Positions 22,005 to 33,164 of a stretch of DNA of 64,000 nucleotides are shown piece by piece. Numbering within the stretch: the first letter of the stretch is position 1; each line of letters begins with the position of its first letter. The notes beneath the pieces are model-generated. The model did no database searches and had not been told where the DNA came from. It was given only the letters and a program-made list of their open reading frames with translations. Origin of the DNA: Reticulitermes speratus (lineage: Eukaryota; Arthropoda; Insecta; Blattodea; Rhinotermitidae); the NCBI GenBank assembly GCA_021186555.1, contig JAJKFL010000042.1, positions 15,414,521-15,478,520 on the forward strand. Reading direction: 5' to 3'. The translations under genes were made by a program, and so were the position numbers.

Positions 22005-23395
22005 TGTGTGTTTCTAGCCTTAGTTATCCAGCATGCAAAATGCACTCGCCGTATTATACTGTCATATGTGGCCTGTCTGGCTCTACCATATTTTTCCACA
22101 TATTCATAAACGGCATGATTTTCGGGAAAAAAAGTTATTGAGCATAAAATGTGTTTTGATTTTCTCTAAAAATTTTGTCTGAAACATTTCTCACTCTAAG
22201 AATTCAGCGAGATATTTCCTTAACATGTACATTACGTCTCCATGTAAAGTACCCGCTATTCTTGTCATATTTTAATGAAAGTTGAATTTTCTCCACAGAT
22301 TTTCGAAAAATACACAAATATCAAATTTCACGGAAACCTCGTCCAGTGGGAGCCGAGCTGTTCCATGCGGTCGGACGGACTGACAGACGGAAAGACATGG
22401 CGAAGACAATAGTCGCTTTTCGCAATTTTGCGAACGCGCCTAAAAACCTTCTGAAATGAACATTCTACTAAGCACTTCTATTAACCAATTCACAAAAATT
22501 GCGCCAAGCAGCTAAAAGACAGACGTTTTCGCTCGGACGCTGTAGTTAGTCTAAGAAACTGCAAAACAGAAAAATCGAATTCGATTCCCTACACGGGCAG
22601 ACATTTTCTCTTCTCCACCGCTTTTTGGCCTACTCATCCAATGGTTACAAGGAGCCCTTTCCAAGGGATTAAAATTCCCAGGCCTAAAGCTGCAGCTAAA
22701 GCCGAGGTTAAGAATGTGTGGAGCTATATCTCCAAGCCTCAAAAGTCGTTACGCCTCATGATTAATTAAGCAGAGGAACAACTTCATCTCTTACCGAATT
22801 ACAGACCCGAGATGAGTCCACGTTCTATTAACCATGAGCCATGAGATATCCAATCATTGACACCAGGGGTGCAGAAATCCTGTGCGCCTGGTCGCCCGGG
22901 CCACTAAATCTTGTATGGTGGTGCCTAATATTTTCAGCACAATCATTTCAGGTTTTAGGCGCATTCGCAAAATTGCGAAAAGCGACTGTTAGCTGCGTCA
23001 TGTCTGTCCCTCCGGCCGGCCGTCCGCATGGAACAACTTGGCTACCACTGCACGGATTTTCACGAAATTTGGCATTTGACCATTTTTCGAAATCTATCGA
23101 CAAAATCCAAGTTTCATTGAAATCTGACAAGAATAACGGGTACTTTACATGAAGATCTAGGCACATTTATATCTCGCTGAATTCTTCTTAGAATGAGAAT
23201 GTTCCAGACAAAGTTGTGGAGAGAGAATCAAAAGACACAGTTTATGTTCAAAACATTTTTTCCGAAAATCGTGCCGTTTATGAGATAATGTGTAAAAATA
23301 TGGTAGAGCCAAACAGGCCACACATGGCAATATAATGCTGCTTAGAAAAGAGGTGCCTTGCATGCGAAGGCAAGAATACACACACACACTCATAA
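22005..23395. mobile_element. Large foldback element, copy A
   Basis: The left arm (22005-22457) is the inverted, diverged copy of the right arm (22937-23395). Both outer ends carry GTGTGTGT next to GCATGC-type sequence, and both inner ends contain TTTTAGGCGC and TTCGCAAAATTGCGAAAAGC. The 480-bp centre holds a SINE tail. In the shared frame the arms can read RTDRRKDMAKTIVAFRNFAN (left, plus) and DMTQLTVAFRNFANAPKT (right, minus), with stops. No transposase is seen. Confidence 0.8.
22600..22760 (+). mobile_element. SINE body/tail fragment inside foldback
   Basis: ATCCAATGGTTACAAGGAGC, then GGGATTAAAATTCCC, then GCCGAGGTTAAGAATGTGTG, then GGAGCTATATCTCCAAGCC and ATGATTAATTAAGCA. Same tail module as the family-2 SINEs. 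Confidence 0.6.
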
Positions 23396-23727
23396 CATTT
23401 AATACTTATTCCTTCACAATTGATTAATTCCATCTGTTCTCGTATAATGTTTTACGGCAACATTTACAAAACCTGAGACACTACGCAACGACTTGTATGT
23501 CATTAAATCTGTTTACTCAAGTTGTACGTCTAAAGAAGGCCATACGCGAACGAATTATTTTGTTTCAATGCAGCGTTTATAAGTAACGTGTTAAAAGAGT
23601 GTAAATTAGTTTGAATACAGTTTCTTTCAAAAACTATAACGTAAATTTTCATTGTTGCCGGTGACATAAATTTGCCATAAAAGCATTATTGAGCAATAAA
23701 TTCTCCATTTTTTCGTAAGCAAAAATT
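23396..23727. other. Unassigned sequence upstream of the aaNAT fragment
   Basis: AT-rich; a weak AG acceptor-like site precedes the fragment (AAAAATTGAG). Nothing else recognised. Confidence 0.3.
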
Positions 23728-24064
23728 GAGAAGTTCTTAGGTGACGTGGAAAAGGCTGTCGATATCTGGGAGCTTACTGGTGCTAATCGTGCATTGTACA
23801 TTCATCCACTGGCGGTAGATCAAGCTGCTAGTGGTCAGGGAATTGGGAGGGTCCTGATGGATCGAACCCGACACAAGTCGCGCTCTGCAGGGTACCCACT
23901 GCTGTATTTAATCTGTACCAGTATACACCAGTATTAAAATTGCACGCAACATATTTCCAGGTATGAGCAGCATCTACACTCTAAATTTGTCGGAGCACAA
24001 GAACGAGAAGGGGCACCCTGTGTTTACACCACACATAAGCAATATTGTTTATGCTGAAATTTGA
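23728..24064 (+). pseudogene. aaNAT-like C-terminal fragment (pseudogene or last exon), copy A
   Basis: This begins in frame with EKFLGDVEKAVDIWELTGAN and continues through the acetyl-CoA loop LAVDQAASGQGIGRVLMDRT, YPLLYLICTSIH and, after a one-base insertion near 23930, a frame that reads IKIARNIF, then GMSSIYTLNLSEHKNEKGHP and VFTPHISNIV to a stop. It aligns with about residue 106 to the C terminus of the neighbouring intact gene but is clearly a different paralogue. The N-terminal half, including the catalytic glutamate, is absent. It could be a truncated pseudogene or the 3' exon of a gene whose upstream exons are elsewhere. Confidence 0.7.
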
Positions 24065-24330
24065 CGTTGAGATACAACAATCCAGGTGCGACACCTGCAG
24101 TTTTCAGCTGCTCCAGAAATTCAATTGACGTCTGTATGAAAATTTACAATTTGCATTGATATGCAAAAATCATATATTATTGTATAAAGCTAATTGCTAA
24201 ATGATGAAGACTCTATAAATGTTTTTCAACAAATTTCATGTCATTAATATTAAACTTCAGTACAAATTCCTAAGAACACATCAGACAGTCAGCGCAGGAA
24301 TATGCTAGTAAATAGATGTCGCTTTATGAC
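24065..24330. other. 3' end of duplication copy A
   Basis: AT-rich sequence with AATATTAAACTTCAG; nothing coding. Confidence 0.35.
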
Positions 24331-24826
24331 ACGCGGAGCCATCGCTCAACCCACACGTACTTAACCGACTCTCCGGCTTAACCACGATGTTTCAAAACAA
24401 AGACTAGGCGGAAATTACTCAAATAATGAATGTAATAACATTATTATTATTGTTTTTGTTGTTGTTGACTTACGCTCTATCAGTAATTGAGGAACACTTA
24501 CTATATTTAGTATGAGCCAGTGACAATTTTTCGGTTTATACATTATTTTTATTTATAGGTATGTTATTTAAAGACGCTGCCATTGCCAAGATTATACAGC
24601 GTCAGGTTATCACTTCTTATTTATGTATTTATTGTTTCTTCGGATTAACCAGCTTCTTTATTAACCACACTACCCCTTGATTCCATTTAAACCGGTTATG
24701 TAGGTTATTACGTTATCCTGACGTTGGTGTCGCAGAATGTAATGACGTAAGGACTGTAGCCATGTTTCGTTCCGGTCTGCTGTACTTGACATATTTTGCA
24801 ATTCACTATCAGCTGCTTTACATACG
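24331..24826. other. Unique spacer between duplication copies
   Basis: It begins ACGCGGAGCCATCGCTCAAC, a one-mismatch repeat of the 20 bp before copy A. It contains (ATT)n and GTT repeats near 24438-24468. No gene is recognised. Confidence 0.5.
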
Positions 24827-24905
24827 CAACTTCAAGGACATGTCCACTCGCTTTTTATACCTCGCTGTTTGTACTTTTAAACAGAAGAGCAACATGGTTA
24901 TGGTT

Positions 24906-25150
24906 CTCATTTGGCACGGATCTCTCGTGGTCATCCACACGTTGTAGCTTCATCGCTTCGGGCGTTCTTTACATCAACAGTCCCACAACATGACAGGTTG
25001 TACGAGAGGTCAAGCGGTCATGCCCCGGTTCGCATCTCGACCGGGACGTCGACTATATTTAATGAGACTTATTGTCGCTTTCCCCAGTCCTTCCAGACAA
25101 ATGCCGGTACAGTACCTTTCAATAGTGTCCATATAGACTACTACTAATCA
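24906..25150 (+). mobile_element. SINE (family 3), copy B
   Basis: Duplicate of 19325-19575, with GTTCGCATCTCGACCGGGAC at the box B position. Confidence 0.6.
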
Positions 25151-25617
25151 TTATTGCAGTGGCTGTATTCGTAACTAACGCTGCAACCATTACAGTGAAT
25201 TGTTTGGCTAACCAACTAACGAACCAACTAATACCGGATCCAAACACATAAACAAGAAATGACAGCGAGGCACGAATAAGATAACTAAATATACCAATGT
25301 CTACAAGATTACACAAGTATCTTCCTTTACAAATCCTCCCAAAGATATTAATTTCTGTCATTAAACAGCGGAATACTCGTCACCCCACGCGCGTATTAAA
25401 TTATACAAATCCTCAAGAAAACATGACAATCGAAGACCTTCTTAAATTTTTACAATTTCATAATTTTAACAATATTAATTACATCAATTGTTAGAGTTTT
25501 AACAATCACCATAATAGCGGCAGTGACAAAGCAACATGTATTTTACAATATGTAAAATTGAGACCTCAATTATTAACAATCAGTAACGCAATTGTATACC
25601 ATAGCTTTGTTGATTTT

Positions 25618-25660
25618 GGTGGCCTGAAGATGACCAACGTTGGTCCAAACATGTTGTCTT
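25618..25660 (+). ncRNA. Hammerhead-ribozyme-like motif, copy 6B
   Basis: Identical in layout to 20053-20097: CTGAAGA, T, GACCAA/TTGGTC, CAAA, ACATGT. It arose by the segmental duplication and is not independent evidence. Confidence 0.35.
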
Positions 25661-25896
25661 AAAAATAGTTACGATAATATGTATTAGTTGTGTTTACAGT
25701 ATTTTAATCCTTTAAAATTAACCACAACACCATGGGTTAAGTCTTTCCTGAAGGATTTATGACTGTCCTGTCATGTATTATAAATACATACATAATAATT
25801 TAGCTTATGGTTTACGACTTATTCATGGCATTAAAGGTCTTTTTAGATGTTTTTCGAACAGTAATAACTGGAATAAATATATCAACCTCCAATAAC

Positions 25897-26189
25897 TAAG
25901 TCACGGAAATTAAAAATAAAAAATACATTTATTTACGCAGAAACGCCTGACGTGTATACTCAGTCTGCTACATGTTTCGGCCCTCTTGGGCCATTATCAA
26001 GGGGCATCAAGTAATTGCAAAGAGAAGTGGCTACATCTTTATTTTATACTTATGCACTTCTCCTTGTAATTATTTAAAGCTCCTTATTATTGGCACAAGA
26101 AAGCCGAAAGACGTAGCAGACTAATTACAAACAATAGAGGTTTGTCCCTAAATAAATTGTATTTTAATTGTTTTTAATTTCCGTGGCTT
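25897..26189. mobile_element. Small foldback element, copy B
   Basis: Duplicate of 20335-20628; contains the minus-strand ribozyme-like motif at 25964-26011. Confidence 0.65.
25964..26011 (-). ncRNA. Hammerhead-ribozyme-like motif, copy 7B (degenerate core)
   Basis: Same as copy 7A: stem II GGCCC/GGGCC, GAAA, ACATGT, A, with an altered 5' core. Confidence 0.35.
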
Positions 26190-26364
26190 AATAAAGAAAT
26201 ATACGGTAATATGTAAAGCTATAAGATATTCCAATGACAAATTTAAGTGTTAAGTAACTGCTTAAGAATTATCCCAAGTCGTTTCCTCAAAACAGTACGG
26301 CACTTGAATACATCAGAAAGCACAGCAAAATCCTCCAGCCCGCAACACACAGTACATCTAATAC

Positions 26365-27039
26365 ATGAATATTACTTTTCGTCAGATGGAAGAAGATTAT
26401 GACATCGTACCTGCCACGGTGGAAGATCAGGACAGTATCGCCAAGTTCTTACGTCAAACATTCTACAAACACGAGCCTGTCAATGTAAGTGTTGGAGCCC
26501 CACCTGACCGACCAATTAACGCCATACCTGCACTTCAGTTACTGTCAGAAGGGAAGAGTCTTCTTGCTGTATCGCGAAATGGACGACGCATTCTTGGGTT
26601 TTGCGCGAATACAGAAATGAAACAAAACGCAAAAGAGAACAGTACTAAACAAACAACATTCACTGAGCCAACTTACAAGAAAATTGCCGACTTTTTCAAC
26701 AAAATTAAAGGTAGTGTGGATATACTGAAGATCACCGGAGCTGATCGTGCCATGTATATTCGTATCCTGGGGGTTGATCCAGCAGTACATGGACGAGGTA
26801 TCGGAAGGCGCCTGATGGAAGCAACCCGCCACAAAGCGCGATCTGAAGGCTACCCTCTGCTTTATATCATGTGCAGCAGTTACTACAGTGCCAAAATTGC
26901 GCGCGCCATAGGAATGCAGTGCGTGTACTCCTTGCCGTATTCTGAGTATAAGGACGAGGAGGGAAACCCTGTATTCAAACCAGCACAGCCTCACACAGAC
27001 ATTACTCTGTTCGTCCAACAACTGAGCCCAGAAGCATAA
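26365..27039 (+). CDS. Arylalkylamine N-acetyltransferase-like protein (GNAT fold), copy B
   Basis: The 224-residue single-exon frame is the fuller of the two copies. It keeps the C-terminal tail HTDITLFVQQLSPEA, where the family normally ends in a short hydrophobic strand. Catalytic-type glutamate E37 (KHEPVN), the acetyl-CoA loop GVDPAVHGRGIGRRL with H142 at the usual R/Q position, and CSSYYSAKIA are all present. Nine replacements separate it from copy A before the frameshift (H31Q, K32T, M39V, A44G, N90K, I111F, E115K, N123I, I169M), against about three silent changes in the same span. It is probably a cytosolic acetyl-CoA:amine acetyltransferase; the substrate is unknown and expression is untested. 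Confidence 0.88.
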   Translation: MNITFRQMEEDYDIVPATVEDQDSIAKFLRQTFYKHEPVNVSVGAPPDRPINAIPALQLLSEGKSLLAVSRNGRRILGFCANTEMKQNAKENSTKQTTFTEPTYKKIADFFNKIKGSVDILKITGADRAMYIRILGVDPAVHGRGIGRRLMEATRHKARSEGYPLLYIMCSSYYSAKIARAIGMQCVYSLPYSEYKDEEGNPVFKPAQPHTDITLFVQQLSPEA

Positions 27040-27244
27040 CTACACTACTGTTCATTAAGTACCATGTAATAAGCGTACGTGACCCAAGTCCACGTAGCCA
27101 ACTGATTTAAGCAACAGTGAAAAAGTTAGCCTAATATAATGGACTGCAAATATTTTAAAATTATATTTCATTCTGTCTTTGTGTTTATTTCTTTGAGAGA
27201 GCACATATTATGCCAAATGTAAGCATACTACTTGTACCATAATA

Positions 27245-27560
27245 ACCATAATAAAAGGTAAAGCAATCCCATTACACACCTTGACAGGCCCTTAGGGCTC
27301 CAGGAGGTCGAGGCTCCCAGGTTTTTTAGACAATCGGCACATGAAGGTAGTAAGGTTGTCAGCCCTACGCACCGGCCGCCTTTACCCCCCAGGAAAGATT
27401 CCTGGTACTCATTTCTGTTAGAGGATGAGTCGACCCCAGGGCCATATTGCGACCGAAACGATTATGTCAGTGAAAAATTCCAGTGACATCATCGGGAATC
27501 GAACCCGCGACGTTTCGGTTTGTAGCGCAGTGCCTCAACAACTGCGCCACCGCGTTCCCC
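27245..27560 (-). mobile_element. tRNA-headed SINE (family 1), copy B
   Basis: Duplicate of 21690-22002. Box B GGGTTCGATTCCCGATG is intact; one base is lost in the box A region (CAGTTGTTGAGG for CAGTTGGTTGAGG). Confidence 0.85.
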
Positions 27561-27562
27561 GC

Positions 27563-28952
27563 GTGTGTGTTTCTAGCCTTAGTTATCCAGCATGCAAAAT
27601 GCACTCGCCGTATTATACTGTCATATGTGGCCTGTCTGGCTCTACATATTTTTCCACATATATCATAAACGGCATGATTTTCGGGAAAAAAAAGTTATTG
27701 AGCATAAAATGTGTTTTGGTTTTCTCTAAAAATTTTGTCTGAAACATTTCTCACTCTAAGAATTCAGCGAGATATTTCCTTAAATGTACATTACGTCTCC
27801 ATGTAAAGTACCCGCTATTCTTGTCATATTTTAATGAAAGTTGAATTTTCTCCACAGATTTTCCAAAAATACACAAATACAAATTTCACGGAAACCTCGT
27901 CCAGTGGGAGCCGAGCTGTTCCATGCGGTCGGACGGACTGACAGACGGAAAGACATGGCGAAGACAATAGTCGCTTTTCGCAATTTTGCGAACGCGCCTA
28001 AAAACCTTCTGAAATGAACATTCTACTAAGCACTTCTATTAACCAATTCACAAAAATGCGCCAGGCAGCTAAAAGACAGACGTTTTCGCTCGGACGCTGT
28101 AGTTAGTCTAAGAAATGCAAAACAGAAAAATCGAATTTTGATTCCCTACACGGGCAGACATTTTCTCTTCTCCACCGACTTTTTGGCCTACTCATCCAAT
28201 GGTTACAAGGAGCCCTTTCGAAGGGATTAAAATTCCCCAGGCCTTAAAGCTGCAGCTAAAGCCGAGGTTAAGAATGTGTGGAGCTATACCTCCAAGCCTC
28301 AAAAGTCGTTACGCCTCATGATTAATTAAGCAGAGGAACAACTTCATCTCTTACCGAATTACAGACCCGAGATGAGTCCACGTTCTATTAACCATGAGCC
28401 ATGAGATATCCAACATTGACACCAGGGGTGCAGAAATCCTGTGCGCCTGGTCGCCCGGGCCACTAAATCTTGTATGGTGGTGCCTAATATTTTCAGCACA
28501 ATCATTTCAGGTTTTAGGCGCATTCGCAAAATTGCGAAAAGCGACTGTTAGCTGCGTCATGTCTGTCCCTCCGGCCGGCCGTCCGCATGGAACAACTTGG
28601 CTACCACTGCACGGATTTTCACGAAATTTGGCATTTGACCATTTTTCGAAATCTATCGACAAAATCCAAGTTTCATTGAAATCTGACAAGAATAACGGGT
28701 ACTTTACATGAAGATCTAGGCACATTTATATCTCGCTGAATTCTTCTTAGAATGAGAATGTTCCAGACAAAGTTGTGGAGAGAGAATCAAAAGACACAGT
28801 TTATGTTCAAAACATTTTTTCCGAAAATCGTGCCGTTTATGAGATAATGTGTAAAAATATGGTAGAGCCAAACAGGCCACACATGGCAATATAATGCTGC
28901 TTAGAAAAGAGGTGCCTTGCATGCGAAGGCAAGAATACACACACACACTCAT
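27563..28952. mobile_element. Large foldback element, copy B
   Basis: Duplicate of 22005-23395: left arm 27563-28015, right arm 28496-28952, centre with the SINE tail at 28160-28330. Confidence 0.8.
28160..28330 (+). mobile_element. SINE body/tail fragment inside foldback, copy B
   Basis: Duplicate of 22600-22760, with GGAGCTATACCTCCAAGCC. Confidence 0.55.
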
Positions 28953-29286
28953 AACATTTAATACTTATTCCTTCACAATTGATTAATTCCATCTGTTCTC
29001 GTATAATGTTTTACGGCAACATTTACAAAACCTGAGACACTACGCAACGACTTGTATGTCATTAAATCTGTTTACTCAAGTTGTACGTCTAAAGAAGGCC
29101 ATACGCGAACGAATTATTTTGTTTCAATGCAGCGTTTATAAGTAACGTGTTAAAAGAGTGTAAATTAGTTTGAATACAGTTTCTTTCAAAAACTATAACG
29201 TAAATTTTCATTGTTGCCGGTGACATAAATTTGCCATAAAAGCATTATTGAGCAATAAATTCTCCATTTTTTCGTAAGCAAAAGTT

Positions 29287-29623
29287 GAGAAGTTCTTAGG
29301 TGACGTGGAAAAGGCTGTCGATATCTGGGAGCTTACTGGTGCTAATCGTGCATTGTACATTCATCCACTGGCGGTAGATCAAGCTGCTAGTGGTCAGGGA
29401 ATTGGGAGGGTCCTGATGGATCGAACCCGACACAAGTCGCGCTCTGCAGGGTACCCACTGCTGTATTTAATCTGTACCAGTATACACAGTATTAAAATTG
29501 CACGCAACATATTTCCTAGGTATGAGCAGCATCTACACTCTAAATTTGTCGGAGCACAAGAACGAGAAGGGGCACCCTGTGTTTACACCACACATAAGCA
29601 ATATTGTTTATGCTGAAATTTGA
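29287..29623 (+). pseudogene. aaNAT-like C-terminal fragment, copy B
   Basis: Same fragment as 23728-24064 but with a different lesion. Here IHSIKIARNIF is read through without the insertion found in copy A, and the frame is lost a little later at TTTCCTAGG, where copy A has TTTCCAGG. Each copy therefore has one different single-base indel and neither is open to the natural stop. The acetyl-CoA loop has S at the usual R/Q position (SGQGIG). Confidence 0.7.
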
Positions 29624-29889
29624 CGTTGAGATACAACAATCCAGGTGCGACACCTGCAGTTTTCAGCTGCTCCAGAAATTCAATTGACGTCTGTATGAAA
29701 ATTTACAATTTGCATTGATATGCAAAAATCATATATTATTGTATAAAGCTAATTGCTAAATGATGAAGACTCTATAAATGTTTTTCAACAAATTTCATGT
29801 CATTAATATTAAACTTCAGTACAAATTCCTAAGAACACATCAGACAGTCAGCGCAGGAATATGCTAGTAAATAGATGTCGCTTTATGAC

Positions 29890-31500
29890 CAAAATAATTG
29901 AATTCTGAGAACACAGACTACAGGAGACAGTTTATGAGCAGTCCTGCGTAGTATTTTTCACCTCGCATACTCTAATTAGAGTATGCCTAATATTACCACA
30001 CAGATTAATTTTATAAGCGTATTTACCAGCACTGTCCATCTAAGGAATCAGAACTACTATGTACTGGTGATAATTACATTCACTAAACATTCCTGCAATC
30101 TACTGACAAATCTGGAAAAAATTCTATTTGCATATTTCATAATTTTTAACTACATATGCTCCCCATTCCATGATTGCCATCATCATGTGGGGTATACATT
30201 TTATTGCGTCCCAGTTCGTGTGTGTGTGTGTGTGTGTGTATGTGCGTGCGTGTGTAAAGAGAGATTTCCCAGACCAGAAACTCTTCTTATTTCTGCTATT
30301 ATCTCCCTTCATCCTATCTCTTTCTCCTCACAAAGCCAGAAACTGTTCTTTATTTTCTTTCTCACTATTTTTCTCTGTTCGTGCGAAAGAGGTGGTGTTA
30401 ACATGGGATTTACTCCAAAAGAATAGGGAGTAGATCCGGATTCTTGCTCTCTTTCTTATATGAGATACCTCTAAGGGTGAAAATACTATACGTTTCTCAA
30501 GTAGCCTCGACCTTAATGAGCATCATGTCAGGTTTTCTTTCCCTTCCTATCCGACATTGGAATTCCTCGCAGCACGCCTAATCCTCCAGCCTTTTGGAGT
30601 TGCTCCAAAGGTTCGTTAGGGCATGCAGGGCGCCAGGTCAACCTGAAAAACGTGCTCTAACTTCCATACACAGAGAACAGGCAACTGCAGGAGAAAGAAG
30701 AAGAAAATAAAAGGGGAAGAAACACGAGAAATTTAAAGAGAGAACATAATTCTATGATGTGGGGGGGAGGGGGGGTTCATGCCAAAGTAAAGGGACCATA
30801 AAGAAAGACGTATATAAAATTCATACAACATTTTTCCACATAAAGAAGCGAAGCTACAGGCATTGTGTAATTTGGCAAAAGCTACACACAACTTGCGAAT
30901 ATTGAGATGTATTAATGTAGACATATATTAGACACTTACTGTAAAGCACGATGGACCAAACTGGTCTCCGTCTTATATTGGTGACTGGCCAAAGCCTTAG
31001 TCCTGGCCCACGGTTCTCTCAAAATTAACTTTACTCAGATATGTAACTTGACAATATAAGTATTATGACAATCTTGTGAATATATGTTCACGGTGACCAA
31101 CTTGCTATGAATTTTATCGAAGTGGGGATGCATAGTGATTGTTATGTACATCCAAAGGCAAGCAAGCAATGAAACAGCAGTGGACATAGGTCGCTTTTGC
31201 AAGATAGACAATACTTTTGTTATTTCTCATGCCTTGACTATCCGAAGTCAGACTGTAAAAGGATAAATAATACCGCTCAAGATAAAACCTAAAGGCATCG
31301 TTGTAACTGTAGCTGTTGTGTCGTCATGACGAACGTGACAGTTTACGGTGCAATCTATATTTTTGTCTCCTTCCCTCAGTAACCTATTAAGTCATGCCAA
31401 AGGCCAACAACTAATTAAAATTCAGATTGTGTCTAGCCAGTTGAGGTCCTTAAACGCATACATTAGTTGACTTCCTCTCGTCGCCCTAAGATAAATCCTA
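29890..31500. other. Unassigned sequence with microsatellite
   Basis: (GT)n at about 30217-30250 lies inside overlapping open frames of 147 and 87 codons that are composition artefacts. A G run is at 30759-30776. No gene is recognised. Confidence 0.35.
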
Positions 31501-31504
31501 CCGC

Positions 31505-31925
31505 TTCAGTTTCTAGACGCGTTTGCAAAATTGCGAAAAGCGACTATTAACTTCGTCATGTCTGTCTGTCTGTCCGTCCGTCCGTCCGGTGGAACAATTC
31601 GGCTCCCGCTCGACGGATTTTCATGAAATTTGATACTTGAATATTTTTCGAAAATTTGTCGAGCAAATTCAACTTTCATTAAAATCTGACAAGAATAACG
31701 GGTACTATACATGAAGACCTATGTACATTCTTAGAATGAGAAATGTTTCAGACAAAAGTTGTATAAAAAATGAAAAAAGACATTTTATATTCAATAACTT
31801 TTTTTCCGAAAATCGTGCCGTTTGTGAGGTAATGTGGAAAAATATGGTAGAGCCAGACAGACCACAAGTGACAGGATGTACGACGCATGCGCTTTGCCAT
31901 GCTGCATAACTAAGGCAACAAACAC
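31505..31925 (+). mobile_element. Solo arm of the large foldback family
   Basis: GCAAAATTGCGAAAAGCGAC, then a CTGTCTGTC/CGTCCGTCCG run, then CGACGGATTTTCATGAAATT, then GAATAACGGGTACTATACATG. It is collinear with the right arm at 22960-23380 and ends AACTAAGGCAACAAACACAC. No inverted partner occurs within 1.5 kb. The minus-strand reading DMTKLIVAFRNFANA is open for 68 codons. Confidence 0.7.
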
Positions 31926-33160
31926 ACTCTGAACATGCAATAATTATTGCTTTTCCACGGCAACAGTGGTTATGCGAATGCGCCTCAATGTTACCTTATA
32001 CATTCACTGCCTGCCTTGTTTGCACGCCTTTGAGATGACTCGTATTCTGCACTGTGGACTGTGGTCAGAGCAGGAGGACAGCACACCTACGTTCTATCAC
32101 ATATACACGCACTTTTAATCTGAGGTTACTCTACAGTGCAGACTGGTCAGACGATAGTCTGTCAGTTTTGTCGTACTTTCTTACACACACATACACACAC
32201 ACACGTATATAAAAGTACTTCTGTTTCTGTAGTGAGTAATTGCTTGTGTGGTTGCCAACCCACGATTAACATTCATGTAATCAGATGATTTCCTGAATTA
32301 TAAGCTAAACTTTCGGCAGATAGATTAGGAAACCGCCCACCAATATCCGGGGTTACAACATTTTCTACATAAAATATTATACTATCGCGAACTGGTCATG
32401 CACCATACATACCACATGCGCTTCATATATGAAACTGGGAGTGTGGATGGAAGCCAAAGAAATACAAGAGAATAACGACGAAGACAAAATATCTTCCAAC
32501 ACCTATAAAGTCTTCAGAAGTTACAAAATTACTGTTCCTTTAAATTATTTCCACGACGTATCGAAGGGAAGGTACAAATATTCTTCCCATAAATACAAAC
32601 TACTTTTGCAGTCGATTACCAACGGAAAGTAAGCACATTATTTCACACTACACCAAATCTAGTAATCATGGGTCATAACTGATATATACATCTGATAAGA
32701 TACACGGATCATAGGGTACACTAAATACGATATTTCGTAGGGTATATCTGATAGGATCACATACAGTGCTATATATAACAGGATATCAAACCATACATCT
32801 TATAAGATATCATAGAATATATACGGTGACATAAGAATCTTTATCGTCAGCAGCAAGGATTAAGGTCCTTTCCATTTACATGGATTAAAAGCGTTTCTCT
32901 ATCTTTCTGCCGGAAGTCGCAGGCATATTGAACTCATCAGTTTATACTGAGAGAGCACTTACAATCCGGTACTCTGGCAATCTCTCCAAATAGTCTTGCC
33001 GTTTCTTTTAGCAGATCCTTATTATTACATTTCCTACTGCTCCTCCCATTACTTCACCAATATTTTCATCACGTTTACGATCCGTCATTGTCTATTCTGT
33101 GACAGCTCCGAGGAAAAACATTTCTGTCGTGTCCACGCTTCTCTTTTGTTCCATCCTTAA
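31926..33160. other. Unassigned sequence
   Basis: Contains (CA)n at about 32183-32205 and a degenerate tandem of GATA-rich units around 32680-32830. A 67-codon open frame at 32429-32632 (K/Y-rich, no motif) is not called. Confidence 0.35.
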
Positions 33161-33164
33161 CATC

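Larger units (their letters stand above)
19246..24330. repeat. Segmental duplication, copy A (about 5.1 kb)
   Basis: This entire interval is repeated in the same orientation at 24827-29889 with occasional substitutions and short indels. For example, about 15 bp near 19580-19600 are absent from B. It contains, in order: a SINE, a plus-strand ribozyme-like motif, a small foldback, an aaNAT-like gene, a tRNA-headed SINE, a 1.4-kb foldback element and an aaNAT fragment. Both copies end at GTCGCTTTATGAC. Confidence 0.95.
24827..29889. repeat. Segmental duplication, copy B (about 5.1 kb)
   Basis: Collinear with 19246-24330 from CAACTTCAAGGACATGTCC to GTCGCTTTATGAC, in direct orientation. Differences are scattered single-base changes and indels of 1 to about 15 bp. 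Confidence 0.95.

Noticed and set aside
22948..23166. 72-codon minus-strand frame as a gene
   Set aside because: It is part of the foldback arm, duplicated identically in both segmental copies and disrupted in other arms; treated as repeat sequence.
30113..30433. Overlapping 62-147 codon frames around a GT microsatellite
   Set aside because: They cross the (GT)n tract on both strands and encode runs of V/C or T/H; composition artefacts.
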